The position numbers were made by a program, and so were the translations under genes. From an uncultured Pseudomonadota bacterium (GTDB lineage Bacteria; Pseudomonadota; Gammaproteobacteria; Steroidobacterales; Steroidobacteraceae): 64,000 nt of DNA. Shown here piece by piece: positions 52,022-62,926 of this stretch (the first letter of the stretch is position 1; each line of letters opens with the position of its first letter). Where the stretch lies: the NCBI GenBank assembly GCA_903879335.1, contig CAIRLC010000021.1, forward strand, positions 1 through 64,000, in the 5' to 3' direction. The notes beneath the pieces were generated by a model that had not been told where the DNA came from, ran no database searches, and was given only the letters and a program-made list of their open reading frames with translations.

Positions 52022-54235
52022 ATGACAGATTCATCGAACTCCTCTCGTCGGCATTCGTCGGGCCTCGGTCTGCGCCTTGCCTTGGTTTTACCTTCATTGG
52101 CCCTGGTGGGCTTACTCTTCACCGGATCAGCCTCGAATCATTCATCGGCCGGCACCACACCCGGCTCAACGGCTGCGACAACTGGACCGAGTCCTGTTGT
52201 CGAACTCCATGCCACCGATCGCCATCGCAAAGTCTCACGTCTGGTGGCCGAGGTTGTCGAGCGGTCGCATTATCGTCGCGCAATTCTCGACGAGAAATTG
52301 TCGTCGCAGGTCTATGACCGCTACCTCGATTCTCTCGATGGCTCGCACAGCTATTTCCTGCAGTCAGACTTAGCGGAACTCGAAACCTACAGGACCCATT
52401 TGGGCGAGGCCATTCGCACCGGGTCCGTGGAACCCGCGTTCGTGATTTATCGTCGACTGCTGGAGCGCAACCGCGCCGAAATTGCAGCGGCCATCGCCTC
52501 GCTCGACCAGGAGCCGGACTTTAAGATCGACGAATCGTACGGCTTCGATCGATCCAAGGCACCGTGGCCGGCTGACGCCGCAGAACAAGCAGATATCTGG
52601 CGCAAGCGCGTCAAGAATGATGCGGTATCGCTGCTGCTGGCCAATAAGACCTGGACCGAAGCGCGCGAAGTGCTCAAGAAGCGCTATGAAAGACTCTTAA
52701 AGCGCGTTGACCAAGTCACCGCCGACGACGTCTTCGAGAACTTCATGAACGCCTACTTGCGCGCGTATGACCCTCATTCGAACTATTTCTCGCCGCACTC
52801 CAGCGAGGAATACAATATCGCCATGAAGTTGTCTTACGTCGGCATCGGCGCAACGCTCCAACTGAACGACGACTATGTCACCATCGTCAATGTCATCCCG
52901 GGCGGCCCGGCGGCCGTCAGTGGGCTCGTGAAAGCGAACGATCGGATCACCGGCGTGGCGCAAGGCAAGGCAGAGTTCACCGACGTCGTGGGTTGGCGCT
53001 TGGACGACGTCGTTCAATTGATCCGCGGCCCGGCTGGCACGGTGGTTCGCTTACAAATTCTCCCAGGTGGCGCGTCACCGGGCTCTAAAGAGCAGGTTTA
53101 CGAGTTCACGCGCAACAAGATCACACTGGAAAGCCAGGCGTCCAAGAAAAAGATCGAAACCGTGACGGTCGATGGCAAGACCTTCAAGGTCGGTGTGATT
53201 GACGTGCCGAGTTTCTACCAAGACTTTGATGCCAAGGTAAACGGCGACAAGGAATACCGCAGCACGACCCGTGACGTCGCCAAGCTGATCGAAGAGCTGA
53301 AAGCTGAAAAAGTTGAAGGCCTGGTGATGGACCTGCGCGGCAATGGCGGCGGCAATCTCAGCGAGGCCCAAGGTCTTGTCGGACTGTTTATCAAGAAAGG
53401 GCCGGTCGTGCAGTTGCGCGAAACCAGTGGCGACATTGAGGTTCTGGATGATCCTGAGCCGGGTCCCGTCTGGGATGGCCCGCTGGCGGTCTTGGTCGAC
53501 CGCTCCAGTGCGTCAGCATCAGAAATCTTCTCGGCGGCGATTCAAGATTACGGCCGCGGTTTAATCCTTGGCCAGCAGACTTTCGGCAAGGGCACGGTGC
53601 AAAACTTGTACCCCTTGGACCGCTGGGCTTTAGGACCGAACGCCGGCTATGGCGAGTTGACGGTCACCATCGGTAAGTACTATCGCGTCACCGGTGATAG
53701 CGTGCAGAACCGCGGCGTGATGCCAGAAATCCCCTTCCCGTCATTGATTTCAATAGCGGACATGGGCGAGTCGACTCGGGATAGCGCCCTGCCGTGGGAT
53801 CGTATACGCCCCGCTGACTTCAGTGCCTCCCATGCACTCGACAACGCCATCCCGGTGCTTGCCAAACATCACGAAGAACGGATGGCAACAGATCCGGACC
53901 TCAAAGAGCTGGTTGCGGAGGCCGCGGCTGTCGAGGTGATGCGCAAGGACAAATCCGTGTCGCTGAACCTAGAGACTCGCCGCGCGCAGCGAGATCAACT
54001 GGAAGCCGAACGACTGGCGCGCGTGAATGCACGCCGCGCCGCGCATGGGCTTGAGCCGGTCAAAACCTTTGAAGAGCTGAAGCCTGAGGAGGAGCCGGAC
54101 GCAAACCTGGCCGAAGCCTCGCGGATTGTTGTCGAACTAGGCCAGTTTCAGCATCCGCCAGCGGCTGCGGTGAGCGCGAGTGCGGCCACTCACGCGGGAG
54201 CCGGGAAAGCGGCCCGGCGCGCTTCAAAACATTGA
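52022..54235 (+). CDS. prc: Tail-specific periplasmic protease Prc
   Basis: This 737-residue protein has an N-terminal signal anchor (LALVLPSLALVGLLFTG). An N-terminal helical domain precedes a PDZ domain (about 265-350, VGIGATLQLNDDYVTIVNVI). The S41 core has Ser498 in SSASASEIF and Lys523 in FGKGT, the same spacing as the E. coli Prc dyad. A DUF3340-type C-terminal domain follows. Prc degrades proteins by their nonpolar C-termini and controls cell-wall hydrolases. The 3' end overlaps a convergent gene by 12 bases. Confidence 0.96.
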   Translation: MTDSSNSSRRHSSGLGLRLALVLPSLALVGLLFTGSASNHSSAGTTPGSTAATTGPSPVVELHATDRHRKVSRLVAEVVERSHYRRAILDEKLSSQVYDRYLDSLDGSHSYFLQSDLAELETYRTHLGEAIRTGSVEPAFVIYRRLLERNRAEIAAAIASLDQEPDFKIDESYGFDRSKAPWPADAAEQADIWRKRVKNDAVSLLLANKTWTEAREVLKKRYERLLKRVDQVTADDVFENFMNAYLRAYDPHSNYFSPHSSEEYNIAMKLSYVGIGATLQLNDDYVTIVNVIPGGPAAVSGLVKANDRITGVAQGKAEFTDVVGWRLDDVVQLIRGPAGTVVRLQILPGGASPGSKEQVYEFTRNKITLESQASKKKIETVTVDGKTFKVGVIDVPSFYQDFDAKVNGDKEYRSTTRDVAKLIEELKAEKVEGLVMDLRGNGGGNLSEAQGLVGLFIKKGPVVQLRETSGDIEVLDDPEPGPVWDGPLAVLVDRSSASASEIFSAAIQDYGRGLILGQQTFGKGTVQNLYPLDRWALGPNAGYGELTVTIGKYYRVTGDSVQNRGVMPEIPFPSLISIADMGESTRDSALPWDRIRPADFSASHALDNAIPVLAKHHEERMATDPDLKELVAEAAAVEVMRKDKSVSLNLETRRAQRDQLEAERLARVNARRAAHGLEPVKTFEELKPEEEPDANLAEASRIVVELGQFQHPPAAAVSASAATHAGAGKAARRASKH

Positions 54236-54697
54236 AGTTGAGTTCGTGGCTGTCGGCAGAAACCGGCAGCCACGGTCTGCGCAGTATTCCAACCACTTAT
54301 TGAGCATCACATTCCGCGCCCAGCGTGGTCCGAGCTCATTACCGGCCACCGGCAACGGGCCAGCCTCATGGCCAACGATGCGAACGTCCGAGGCCTCCAC
54401 AACGCGCGCATCGTGATAGATCCGAACGTACAGGTCAGGCAGTCCACTCGCCCCTTCTGTACTGGACGCATGCAGTCGCATCCTTAACAGCGATGTGTAA
54501 GGGCCACGCTCCTCGATCTGATAGTCCAGCGACATCGCCGCATCAATACGCGCCGTCGCGCAAGCCGCCAAGGCACCCAGGTCACCACACAACCAGCCGA
54601 GCCGTATGTAATTGCTCTCGTAGAGCGTCATGAGGGCGACGAAGCTGCCGGGGCTCGCACGCCACGTGGTTTCACACCATTGATCTGGGGTCATCAT
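54224..54697 (-). CDS. DUF1249 family protein (YqiB-like)
   Basis: This protein of about 157 residues has the DUF1249 layout: an N-terminal YESNYIRLGWLCGD, then SLLRMRLHAS, DLYVRIYHDARVVEASDV and the C-terminal NKWLEYCADRGCRF. Its function is unknown even in E. coli, where YqiB sits near cpdA. ATG 54697 or 54694 are equivalent starts; the frame is open to 54724. Confidence 0.85.
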   Translation of the reverse strand: MMTPDQWCETTWRASPGSFVALMTLYESNYIRLGWLCGDLGALAACATARIDAAMSLDYQIEERGPYTSLLRMRLHASSTEGASGLPDLYVRIYHDARVVEASDVRIVGHEAGPLPVAGNELGPRWARNVMLNKWLEYCADRGCRFLPTATNSTSMF

Positions 54698-54731
54698 CCA
54701 CGAATCATACCCTGCGCCCTGCATGCTGGGA

Positions 54732-55562
54732 CTAACTCACTGTTCGACGACCAATGCCGGCTTCATGGACAACCCGCGCCCCAATCTCCTCGACTGAGCA
54801 ATGGGTCGTGTCGATGTACGGGATACCCATTCGCTCGAATAACGCCCGCGCTGCGCGCACTTCAAAAGCGACCTGAGCTGCAGACGAATAGCGACTATTC
54901 GGCCGCCGTTCATGGCGTATTTGCTGCAAACGCTCGGGTTCAATCGTTAAACCATACAGCTTCGATCGCAAGGGGCCGAGCACGGCCGGTAACCGTGCGG
55001 ACTCCAGGTCCTCATCCGTCAGTGGATAGTTAGCCGCTTGAATACCGTAATGCAGCGCCAGATATAAACAGGTCGGCGTTTTTCCGGACCTTGAAACACC
55101 GATGAGAATGACGTCGGCATGGCCGTAATCCCGCGTTTGCGCGCCATCGTCATTGGCGAGCGCAAAGTTCGTGGCGTTGATCCTCGCGGCATAGCCCTCG
55201 GAGTTGGTCATGCCGTGCGCGCGCCCTGCCGCATGCGAACTTTTGACGCCGAAAGCGGCTTCTAATTGGCCAATGAAAGCATCAAAAAAGTCGAGAAAAA
55301 TGCCCTTCGAAGCCTGCACTTCGACACGCAAATCGTCCTGAATCAAGGTACTGAACACGATCGCCGGCATGCCATCGGCGGCACTGGTGGAGTCAATACG
55401 CTCACGCGCTTCAATGGCTTTTTCGCGCGAATCGATGAACGGCAAGGTCACCGTTCGCAGTGCCAAACCCTCAAACTGGGTCAGCAAACTGTGACCCATC
55501 GTTTCCGCAGTCACACCCGTTTGGTCCGAGACAAAGAAAACTGTGCGGTTTGGCACGACCAT
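54732..55562 (-). CDS. ppsR: PEP synthetase regulatory protein (kinase/pyrophosphorylase)
   Basis: This 276-residue DUF299 protein has the N-terminal VFFVSDQTGVTAETMGHSLL, the P-loop GVSRSGKTP and the C-terminal IPYIDTTHCSVEEIGA. It inactivates PEP synthetase by ADP-dependent phosphorylation and reactivates it by Pi-dependent dephosphorylation. It is divergent from ppsA, as in most gammaproteobacteria, with 115 bases between the starts. Confidence 0.96.
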   Translation of the reverse strand: MVVPNRTVFFVSDQTGVTAETMGHSLLTQFEGLALRTVTLPFIDSREKAIEARERIDSTSAADGMPAIVFSTLIQDDLRVEVQASKGIFLDFFDAFIGQLEAAFGVKSSHAAGRAHGMTNSEGYAARINATNFALANDDGAQTRDYGHADVILIGVSRSGKTPTCLYLALHYGIQAANYPLTDEDLESARLPAVLGPLRSKLYGLTIEPERLQQIRHERRPNSRYSSAAQVAFEVRAARALFERMGIPYIDTTHCSVEEIGARVVHEAGIGRRTVS

Positions 55563-55677
55563 CTCCTCGAGTAATCACGCCAGTGTATCGCCAACTGAGG
55601 ACCTCGCGATTGTGGTTCACCACCCCCATGTTGCGTCGCAATAAGGCACAATGGCGCCACTTACCGGGGGCATGACC

Positions 55678-58050
55678 ATGACCGAATATCTGGTTCCGTT
55701 CGAACAGCTGCGGATGCATGACGTGGAGCGAGTGGGGGGCAAGAATGCCTCCATCGGCGAAATGATCGGCCAACTCGCCCAATTGGGCGTACAAGTCCCC
55801 GGCGGATTTGCGACGACAGCGGACGCATATCGGGAATTTCTAGCGCATAACGGCCTCGCCGAGCGCATCAACGCGGCGCTTGTCGATCTCGACATTGAAG
55901 ACATCGACGCGCTGACCCGGGTCGGTGCCCAGATCCGCGGTTGGATTTTGGACACCCCTTTCCCAGCGGCACTCGAGTCTTCGGTCCTCGCCGCCTGGCA
56001 CGCTATGGGTGGTGAGAAAATCTCGGTCGCCGTGCGCTCTTCCGCGACGGCCGAGGATCTGCCGGAAGCATCCTTCGCCGGGCAACAGGAAACCTTCCTC
56101 AATGTCCGTGGTGCCGAGGCCCTGCTGCACTGCATGCGCGAAGTCTATGCCTCCCTGTTCAACGATCGCGCCATCGCCTACCGCGTCCATCAAGGCTTTG
56201 AACACTCGCATGTCGCGCTCTCCGTGGGCGTACAGCACATGGTGCGCAGCGACTTGGGCGCAAGCGGCGTGCTGTTCACCTTGGATACCGATTCCGGGTT
56301 CCGGGATGTCGTGTTCGTCACCGCCTCCTATGGCTTAGGGGAGACGGTGGTGCAAGGCGCCGTGAATCCGGACGAGTTCTACGTCTATAAAGGCGCGTTA
56401 CGCGCGGGTCGTCCGGCGATCGTGCGCCGCAACCTCGGCGGCAAGGCGATCAAGATGATTTATGCGAGCGGGGCCAACGCCGGCCGCCGTGTCGAGACGG
56501 TGGAGGTGCCCCTGGCCGACCGACGCCGATTTGCACTCACGGATGCCGATGTTGAGGCCTTGGCGCGCCAAGCCCTACTGATCGAAGCGCACTACGGTTG
56601 CCCGATGGACATCGAGTGGGGCAAAGACGGCAACGACGGTCAGTTGTACATCCTGCAGGCGCGACCGGAGACCGTACAAAGTCGCTCGAGCCGGACCATT
56701 CAGCGCTTTACCCTCAAAGCACGCTCGACCGTCTTGGTGGAAGGTCGCGCAATTGGCAGCCGCATCGGCGCCGGCCCTGCGCGCTTGATCCGTCATGTCA
56801 GTGAAATGGGTCGCGTGCGCCCGGGAGACGTCCTGGTTGCTGATATGACGGATCCCGACTGGGAGCCGGTCATGAAGCGGGCCTCAGCGATTGTGACCAA
56901 TCGCGGTGGCCGTACCTGTCATGCCGCCATCATCGCCCGTGAACTCGGGATCCCAGCCGTCGTCGGTTGTGGCGATGCCACCGAACGCATCACGGAAGGC
57001 GCCCCGGTGACCGTATCCTGTGCCGAAGGCGATACCGGCTACGTGTACGAAGGTCAATTGGCTTTCGATGAGAGCGCAGTTGAGCTCGACACCATGCCAG
57101 CCGCTCCCGTGCGAATCATGATGAACGTCGGCAATCCTGATCGTGCCTTCGACTTCGCGCAATTGCCGAATCACGGTGTGGGGCTTGCCCGCCTTGAATT
57201 CATCATCAATCGGATGATCGGCGTGCATCCACGCGCGCTGCTCAACTTCGATACCTTGCCCGCGCCGCTCAAGGACACGATCAGCACGCATATCGCCGGC
57301 TACGATGGCCCGATTGATTTCTTTGTGCGCAAACTCGCCGAAGGGATCTCGCAGATCGCGGCAGCGTTTTATCCGCAGCCCGTGATCGTGCGCTTGTCCG
57401 ATTTCAAATCGAATGAATATGCGAATTTGATCGGCGGCTCCTTGTATGAGCCGCACGAAGAAAATCCGATGCTCGGCTTCCGCGGCGCCTCGCGCTATAT
57501 CGACCCGACCTTTAGACCCTGCTTCGAGTTGGAGTGTCGCGCCCTGCGTCACGTCCGCGACGCGATGGGCTTAACCAACGTGCAAGTCATGGTGCCGTTC
57601 GTGCGCACCTTAGGCGAGGCCGAATCCGTCACCGGTTTGCTAGCTGACAATGGTCTTGTTCGTGGCGAGAACGCACTCAAAGTCATCATGATGTGCGAAC
57701 TGCCAACCAACGCCTTGCTCGCTGAGCAGTATCTGCAGTACTTCGATGGCATGTCGATCGGCTCGAACGACATGACGCAGTTGGTCCTCGGCCTTGATCG
57801 AGACTCGGGCATCGTCGCAAAGCTGTTTGACGAGCGCGACCCGGCGGTGCGCAAGATGCTGTCGATGGCCATCCGCGCCTGCAAATCGGCCGGTAAATAC
57901 ATTGGTATTTGCGGCCAAGGTCCGTCAGATCATCCGGATCTGGCCGAATGGCTGGTTGCGGAAGGCATCGACAGCCTATCGCTGAACCCGGACACCGTGC
58001 TGTCGACTTGGATGTTGCTGGCGAAGACTCCGGCGGCCGGATCAGCCTAA
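55678..58050 (+). CDS. ppsA: Phosphoenolpyruvate synthase
   Basis: This protein of about 790 residues converts pyruvate and ATP to PEP, AMP and phosphate for gluconeogenesis. It contains the ATP-grasp N-terminus ([30 protein letters not shown]), the phosphohistidine domain [14 protein letters not shown] and the C-terminal barrel with [11 protein letters not shown] and [18 protein letters not shown] run seven bases before ATG 55678 favours this start; ATG 55672 is close. The 3' end overlaps the convergent GFA gene by nine bases. Confidence 0.97.
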   Translation: MTEYLVPFEQLRMHDVERVGGKNASIGEMIGQLAQLGVQVPGGFATTADAYREFLAHNGLAERINAALVDLDIEDIDALTRVGAQIRGWILDTPFPAALESSVLAAWHAMGGEKISVAVRSSATAEDLPEASFAGQQETFLNVRGAEALLHCMREVYASLFNDRAIAYRVHQGFEHSHVALSVGVQHMVRSDLGASGVLFTLDTDSGFRDVVFVTASYGLGETVVQGAVNPDEFYVYKGALRAGRPAIVRRNLGGKAIKMIYASGANAGRRVETVEVPLADRRRFALTDADVEALARQALLIEAHYGCPMDIEWGKDGNDGQLYILQARPETVQSRSSRTIQRFTLKARSTVLVEGRAIGSRIGAGPARLIRHVSEMGRVRPGDVLVADMTDPDWEPVMKRASAIVTNRGGRTCHAAIIARELGIPAVVGCGDATERITEGAPVTVSCAEGDTGYVYEGQLAFDESAVELDTMPAAPVRIMMNVGNPDRAFDFAQLPNHGVGLARLEFIINRMIGVHPRALLNFDTLPAPLKDTISTHIAGYDGPIDFFVRKLAEGISQIAAAFYPQPVIVRLSDFKSNEYANLIGGSLYEPHEENPMLGFRGASRYIDPTFRPCFELECRALRHVRDAMGLTNVQVMVPFVRTLGEAESVTGLLADNGLVRGENALKVIMMCELPTNALLAEQYLQYFDGMSIGSNDMTQLVLGLDRDSGIVAKLFDERDPAVRKMLSMAIRACKSAGKYIGICGQGPSDHPDLAEWLVAEGIDSLSLNPDTVLSTWMLLAKTPAAGSA

Positions 58051-58422
58051 GTCGCTGCGAGCCTGTTCCCAGTTTTGACCATCAAAAGCGGTCGTGTGGG
58101 TGGCCTTGACCGTGCCCGGATCCAGACAGCGTGCGTTGACGCTGATCTGATCCGGGTGCGAACGCGGCACATAAAACGGCTTAATGCCGCAGTGCATGCA
58201 AAACGTGTGCTGCGCGACGCCAGTCCCAAAACGGTACGCCGTCAGATCCTGCGCACCGGTGAGCAAACGAAACTGGCCTCGGGGCACGATGAGGTGCATG
58301 AATCCGGCCTTATGGCAGATTGAGCAATTGCAATCGAGCAGTGACAATTGCTCCGGCGCATCGACTTCAAATCGAACACGACCGCAGTGGCAAGCACCCG
58401 TGTGGACGATCAGTGCACTCAT
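58042..58422 (-). CDS. GFA-family (CENP-V/GFA) zinc protein
   Basis: This 126-residue protein has the zinc cysteines of the family: [20 protein letters not shown] and [11 protein letters not shown]. The founding member acts on glutathione-formaldehyde adducts, but most members are uncharacterised. It is the last gene of a three-gene operon with orn and a glycosyltransferase, overlapping the latter by four bases. Confidence 0.9.
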   Translation of the reverse strand: MSALIVHTGACHCGRVRFEVDAPEQLSLLDCNCSICHKAGFMHLIVPRGQFRLLTGAQDLTAYRFGTGVAQHTFCMHCGIKPFYVPRSHPDQISVNARCLDPGTVKATHTTAFDGQNWEQARSDLG

Positions 58423-60137
58423 GGCGTCTGCGTCACCGGTGCGCTCACGGCCATCGGCTTCGCCTTCAGTATGGCGTAACGTCGGCCACCCGCGCGCTCG
58501 ATGAGCGCCTCAATCGAGGTGTGGCTCGGTGGCGTCACCGGCGGCGAGACCACGGTAATTGCTCGATGCTGATAGCCGAGTCGAGTCAGCCATTGCGCGG
58601 CTTTCCATCGATAATGGTCCTGCACCAACCACAAATAGCGCGTCTCACCGCCCCCATCCCGGGCATCGATCGCCCGGCTGGGCAGATGGCCCAGATAGAG
58701 CTCCGACATGGCCTGCGTGGTCTCATCGGGATCCAAGAGCACCAATGGATGTCCTGCAGCGGCGATTTCAATGTCATTCGCCGTGGACTCTAGGCTCACC
58801 AACGGGTTGAGCCCAATCCATATCGGCGCTGCGACAAACGCGAGCGTCACGCAGACCGAGAAACTGAAGTCACGTAAGACGCGCTCCCGAGATCCGTGGG
58901 CGCGCCACGCACGCTGTACGGCATAGGCTGTCGCCGCGAAGGTTACAGCCGCCAAAACCATGTGAGCGGTGTCGCGCGTGGCGGGCGCGAGCGTGAGTAG
59001 AAGCGCCATCGCCCCCACCAGAATCGCCAGACCCGCAACCAGCACACGCGTCCAGCCAAACGCTGCGCCACGTGCCGGCTCGTCCAAACGGGCCGAATCC
59101 GCAAACTCAAGGCCGACCATCAAGGCAAAACCCAGCAGTGGCGGACCGTAGTACACGCCCCTCGCCGTTGCGGCGAGTGACAACAAGACGGTGGCCGGCA
59201 CTATGGCGCCGTAGGCCAAACGCCAAGCGGTACCCGTCGCACCCGCCTGACGCAAGCGCTTGAAACCACGCACAAACGCAACCAGCGCCAGGGCCGTCCA
59301 CGGCAACAGATAAATGGGCAGTTCGATCAGATATTTGCCGGGCGAGTTCAAGTGACCGGTGGCATAGGCGTAGGACGCCGGCGCCTGAATCGCCAACGCT
59401 CGTCCCAGCGTGTTGTAAAAAAACAGCACCTTGAGCGACTCCAGACCATCCGGCCGGGCCAATACGGCCCAGACCCATGCCCCGATCCCTAGGCCAACGA
59501 CAGGTACGACGATCCACGGCTCCGGCCGACGCAACTCGCGCCAGCGACCCTCCAAGGTCAGTACCGTGACGAAGGCGAACCCAGGCACCATCCATCCGGC
59601 CGGACCTTTGGCAAAAAAGGCGACCAATAAGCCGACGGCCAGCACAACATAGCCGCGCCGCCGGGCTGAGACGACCTCGGTGGTCAATCCCGCATACATG
59701 CCCGCCAACGCCACACTGACGCCAGCCACGAGCGGCGCATCGGTAGCGAGCCAAATCAGGACGTCATAGAGCTGCAAGGCCGTCACGGTCACAACACCGG
59801 TGACCACACCGGCGGCAAGGCCAGCGGCCCGCCGCGCGATCAGTGCAAGCGACAGCGCCGCGAGCAGCCCATAGAACAGATTCGGAAGGCGGGTGGACGC
59901 TGGGGACGGTCCCACTGACGCCACTACGGCGCCGCCTAACCAGTAGAGCAGAGGCGGTTTTTCGGCGAAGGTCTCGCCGGCCAGCTCCGGCAAGGCGTGA
60001 TTCGCCTGCGTGGCCATGGCGACCGTAAGGCTTGCCTCGCGCGGCTCATCGGGCGTGTAGAAGGTGCGCAAAAATAGGCCTGCAGCCAACACAGGGATGA
60101 GGAGCAGCAGCAGGCGCGTGACTAAATTGCGGTTCAT
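58419..60137 (-). CDS. GT-C (ArnT/PMT-like) membrane glycosyltransferase
   Basis: This 572-residue protein has about twelve transmembrane helices and the GT-C catalytic motif [10 protein letters not shown] in the first periplasmic loop (Asp30-Glu31), followed by [13 protein letters not shown]. The family transfers a sugar from a polyprenyl phosphate to lipid A, protein or another acceptor. The soluble C-terminal part (about 430-572) is typical. No arn or other sugar-donor genes adjoin it, so the acceptor is unknown. It overlaps orn upstream by four bases. Confidence 0.88.
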   Translation of the reverse strand: MNRNLVTRLLLLLIPVLAAGLFLRTFYTPDEPREASLTVAMATQANHALPELAGETFAEKPPLLYWLGGAVVASVGPSPASTRLPNLFYGLLAALSLALIARRAAGLAAGVVTGVVTVTALQLYDVLIWLATDAPLVAGVSVALAGMYAGLTTEVVSARRRGYVVLAVGLLVAFFAKGPAGWMVPGFAFVTVLTLEGRWRELRRPEPWIVVPVVGLGIGAWVWAVLARPDGLESLKVLFFYNTLGRALAIQAPASYAYATGHLNSPGKYLIELPIYLLPWTALALVAFVRGFKRLRQAGATGTAWRLAYGAIVPATVLLSLAATARGVYYGPPLLGFALMVGLEFADSARLDEPARGAAFGWTRVLVAGLAILVGAMALLLTLAPATRDTAHMVLAAVTFAATAYAVQRAWRAHGSRERVLRDFSFSVCVTLAFVAAPIWIGLNPLVSLESTANDIEIAAAGHPLVLLDPDETTQAMSELYLGHLPSRAIDARDGGGETRYLWLVQDHYRWKAAQWLTRLGYQHRAITVVSPPVTPPSHTSIEALIERAGGRRYAILKAKPMAVSAPVTQTP

Positions 60138-60685
60138 GCCGGTAATTTTAGAAAGTGTGAGCGGTAATGCGCCAGTTCGCTGATCGACTCCCGCACATCA
60201 TCGAGTGCTTGGTGACTGTGGCTTTTCACAACGCCTTCAAGTACCGCCGGCGCCCACCGTTTGGCCAATTCCTTGAGCGTACTGACGTCCAAGTTACGGT
60301 AGTGAAAATAGCGCTCGAGCGCCGGCATATGACGGGCCAGGAAGCGGCGGTCTTGGCAGATGCTATTGCCGCAAATAGGCGACGCCCCGGCCGGGACCCA
60401 CTGTGCCAGAAATTCGATGGTGGCCTGCTCTGCGGCTGCCTCATCTAGGCGACTATCTCGCACACGGGCCGTGAGACCGCTCGCACCATGCGTACGGGTA
60501 TTCCAGGCATCCATGGCCGCCAGCGTCGCATCGGACTGATGCACGGCGATGACCGGGCCCTCAGCCAATATGTTGAGGTCACGGTCCGTGACGATGGTTG
60601 CCACCTCGATAATCCGATCGGTCTCTGGGTGGAGTCCGGTCATTTCGAGGTCGATCCAAATCAGGTTATCAGTTGAGGTTTTCAT
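60134..60685 (-). CDS. orn: Oligoribonuclease
   Basis: This 183-residue DEDDh 3'-5' exonuclease has WIDLEMTGL (Asp and Glu), [10 protein letters not shown] and [12 protein letters not shown] (His and Asp). It degrades 2-5-mer RNAs and pGpG to mononucleotides, is essential in many gammaproteobacteria and closes the c-di-GMP breakdown pathway. It is divergent from the M48 gene, a conserved arrangement in xanthomonad-like genomes. Confidence 0.97.
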   Translation of the reverse strand: MKTSTDNLIWIDLEMTGLHPETDRIIEVATIVTDRDLNILAEGPVIAVHQSDATLAAMDAWNTRTHGASGLTARVRDSRLDEAAAEQATIEFLAQWVPAGASPICGNSICQDRRFLARHMPALERYFHYRNLDVSTLKELAKRWAPAVLEGVVKSHSHQALDDVRESISELAHYRSHFLKLPA

Positions 60686-60788
60686 AGCGTGTTGCTCGAG
60701 ATACTACCAGAGGCTACAGTGCCGGCACCCTGGCTGACCGACTGAGACACCCATCCTTACCCTCGCCTTTATCGCCGCGCTGCTCTTT

Positions 60789-61991
60789 ATGCTCGCGACG
60801 CGCCTGCTGCTAAGCACTCGCCAGATTGTCTGCGTGAGCAATCACCGTGAATCTGTACCCGCACCATTCTCGGACGTGATCAGCCCCGAAGACCACCGCA
60901 AGGCGGCCGATTACACCGTCGCGCGCCTGCGCTTGGGCCGCGTGGACCTCTTGATCGACACGACCGTACTCGTGGTGCTGACCCTCGGAGGGGGTCTGGC
61001 GGCCATCGACCGTGTCTCTGCTCACTGGTTGGCAAGTCCCCTGCTGCACGGCGTGGGGACGCTGCTGCTGCTCATGATCGCGATGACCATCGTCGGCTTA
61101 CCGACGGATTTATGGCGCACCTTCCGAGTTGAGGCCCGCTATGGCTTCAACCGCACGACACCTGCGCTGTATGCGACCGATGCCCTGCGCTCGCTGCTGC
61201 TGACCATCGCCTTGGGCGGGCCTTTGCTGGCGTTGATTTTGTGGCTGATGCAGGTGAGTGGTTCGCTGTGGTGGCTGTACGCGTGGAGCGCCTGGACGGC
61301 GTTTGGTCTGGCCGTCGCATTCTTTTACCCGCGGTATATCGCGCCTCTTTTTAACCAGTTTCGGCCCCTGGAACCGGGTCCGCTGCTAGATGCCGTCGAG
61401 CGGGTCATGCAGCGCTGCGGTTATGCGGCCGACGGTGTATCGGTCATGGACGGATCGCGACGATCCAGTCACGGCAATGCGTATTTCACCGGCTTTGGTG
61501 CTCACAAACGCATTGTGCTCTTCGATACCTTGATCGAAAGGTTGAGCCCAACGGAAGTTGAAGCCGTGCTCGCGCACGAATTAGGGCACTTTCGGCTCCA
61601 CCACATTGTGCGACGCTTGATCATGGGCTTTGCGAGTGCGTTCATCGGCTTTGCCGCGCTCGGTTACGCGGCTGGTCAACCGCAATGGTTCGCGGCTTTT
61701 GGAGTTGAATCGGCTCCGGCGCATCTACAGCTCGCGCTCTTCTTGCTGGTGATTCCTATATTCCTATTCCCAGTCACGCCACTCTCCGGATGGCTGTCGC
61801 GCCGTGATGAATATGCCGCAGATCGCTACGCTTCGGCCCACGCGGAAGCGGCGGATCTTGCGGCGGCACTCGTTAAACTCTACCGAGATAACGCCTCTAC
61901 ATTGACACCCGACCCGTGGTACTCGGCTTGGCATGACTCTCATCCACCGGCACTCGCCCGCATTGCGGCACTGACCGGTCAGCGCTCGTGA
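60789..61991 (+). CDS. M48 family zinc metalloprotease (CAAX-protease-like)
   Basis: This protein of about 400 residues has four or more membrane spans, the zinc motif AHELGHFRLHH and the third ligand in DEYAADRYA. The first usable ATG (60789) falls inside what looks like the first transmembrane helix. The 12 codons before it (60753-60788) read ILTLAFIAALLF, with no ATG, GTG or TTG back to the TGA at 60735-60737. The real start may thus be a rare codon such as ATC 60753. The stop overlaps rsgA as GTGA. Confidence 0.9.
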   Translation: MLATRLLLSTRQIVCVSNHRESVPAPFSDVISPEDHRKAADYTVARLRLGRVDLLIDTTVLVVLTLGGGLAAIDRVSAHWLASPLLHGVGTLLLLMIAMTIVGLPTDLWRTFRVEARYGFNRTTPALYATDALRSLLLTIALGGPLLALILWLMQVSGSLWWLYAWSAWTAFGLAVAFFYPRYIAPLFNQFRPLEPGPLLDAVERVMQRCGYAADGVSVMDGSRRSSHGNAYFTGFGAHKRIVLFDTLIERLSPTEVEAVLAHELGHFRLHHIVRRLIMGFASAFIGFAALGYAAGQPQWFAAFGVESAPAHLQLALFLLVIPIFLFPVTPLSGWLSRRDEYAADRYASAHAEAADLAAALVKLYRDNASTLTPDPWYSAWHDSHPPALARIAALTGQRS

Positions 61992-62926
61992 CGCAGGACG
62001 AGCAGACCCAGCGCCAAATTGGTCGAGTGGTTGCCAATCACGGCCGCCATGTCGAAGTCCAAGACCGTGAAGGTCACCGGGTGTTGTGCCGACTACACGG
62101 TCGAAAATTGCTGGTGGTCTGTGGCGATGAGGTCGAATGGGCACCCGACGGCACCGATGTCGGACTCGTGCACGCGGTGTTGCCACGCCATCACGTGCTT
62201 GAGCGACTATCGATGACGGGGCGTGCTGAAACGGTCGTCTCGAATCTCGACCGGATCGTCGCAGTCGCGGCCGCCAAGCCGACACCCGACTGGCAGGTCA
62301 TTGACCGCTACTTGGCCGGTGCCGAATGGGCAGGACTCTCTGCCGCCATCGCCTTCAACAAATGCGATTTGGGTCTCAGTGCAGAAGACGATCGCCACCT
62401 CAATGACTATGCCGCACTCGGCTACCCCGTCGTCCGCGTCTCCACCCGCGGCGAACCCGGCGTTGAATCACTGGGTCAGGTCCTGGCTGGATTCACGTCC
62501 GTCCTCGTTGGGCAGTCCGGCACCGGGAAATCGAGCCTCTTGAATGCGCTCGTGCCTCACGCGCGTGCCGTCACTCAGGAAATTTCCGCAGCGTCGGAAG
62601 AGGGGCGGCATACGACGACACATGCCGCGATGCATGAACTGCCGGGTGACGGTCGACTGATCGATTCCCCCGGGGTGCGTGACTATGCCCCACCGCTCCC
62701 TGTACCCGCAGCGGTAGGCTCCGGCTTTCGGGAGATCCACCAACTGGCCGCCGCCTGCAAGTTTCAAGACTGTCGCCACCTCACCGAACCCGGTTGCGCT
62801 GTACGGGCTGCCGCAGAAGCCGGCACGCTGTCATCACGTCGATTTGCAAGCTATCGCCACCTATATCAGCTCGCGAAAGAGTTTGAGGAGCGCTTTCCAG
62901 CGCGACGGCCACCAAGATTGCGTTGA
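61988..62926 (+). CDS. rsgA: Ribosome small-subunit-dependent GTPase A
   Basis: This 312-residue protein has an N-terminal OB fold and a circularly permuted GTPase: NKCD (G4) precedes GQSGTGKSS (G1) and DSPG (G3). The C-terminal zinc knuckle is CKFQDCRHLTEPGC. RsgA tests late 30S assembly and releases RbfA. GTG start overlapping the M48 stop by four bases, so the two are coupled. Confidence 0.97.
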   Translation: MTQDEQTQRQIGRVVANHGRHVEVQDREGHRVLCRLHGRKLLVVCGDEVEWAPDGTDVGLVHAVLPRHHVLERLSMTGRAETVVSNLDRIVAVAAAKPTPDWQVIDRYLAGAEWAGLSAAIAFNKCDLGLSAEDDRHLNDYAALGYPVVRVSTRGEPGVESLGQVLAGFTSVLVGQSGTGKSSLLNALVPHARAVTQEISAASEEGRHTTTHAAMHELPGDGRLIDSPGVRDYAPPLPVPAAVGSGFREIHQLAAACKFQDCRHLTEPGCAVRAAAEAGTLSSRRFASYRHLYQLAKEFEERFPARRPPRLR

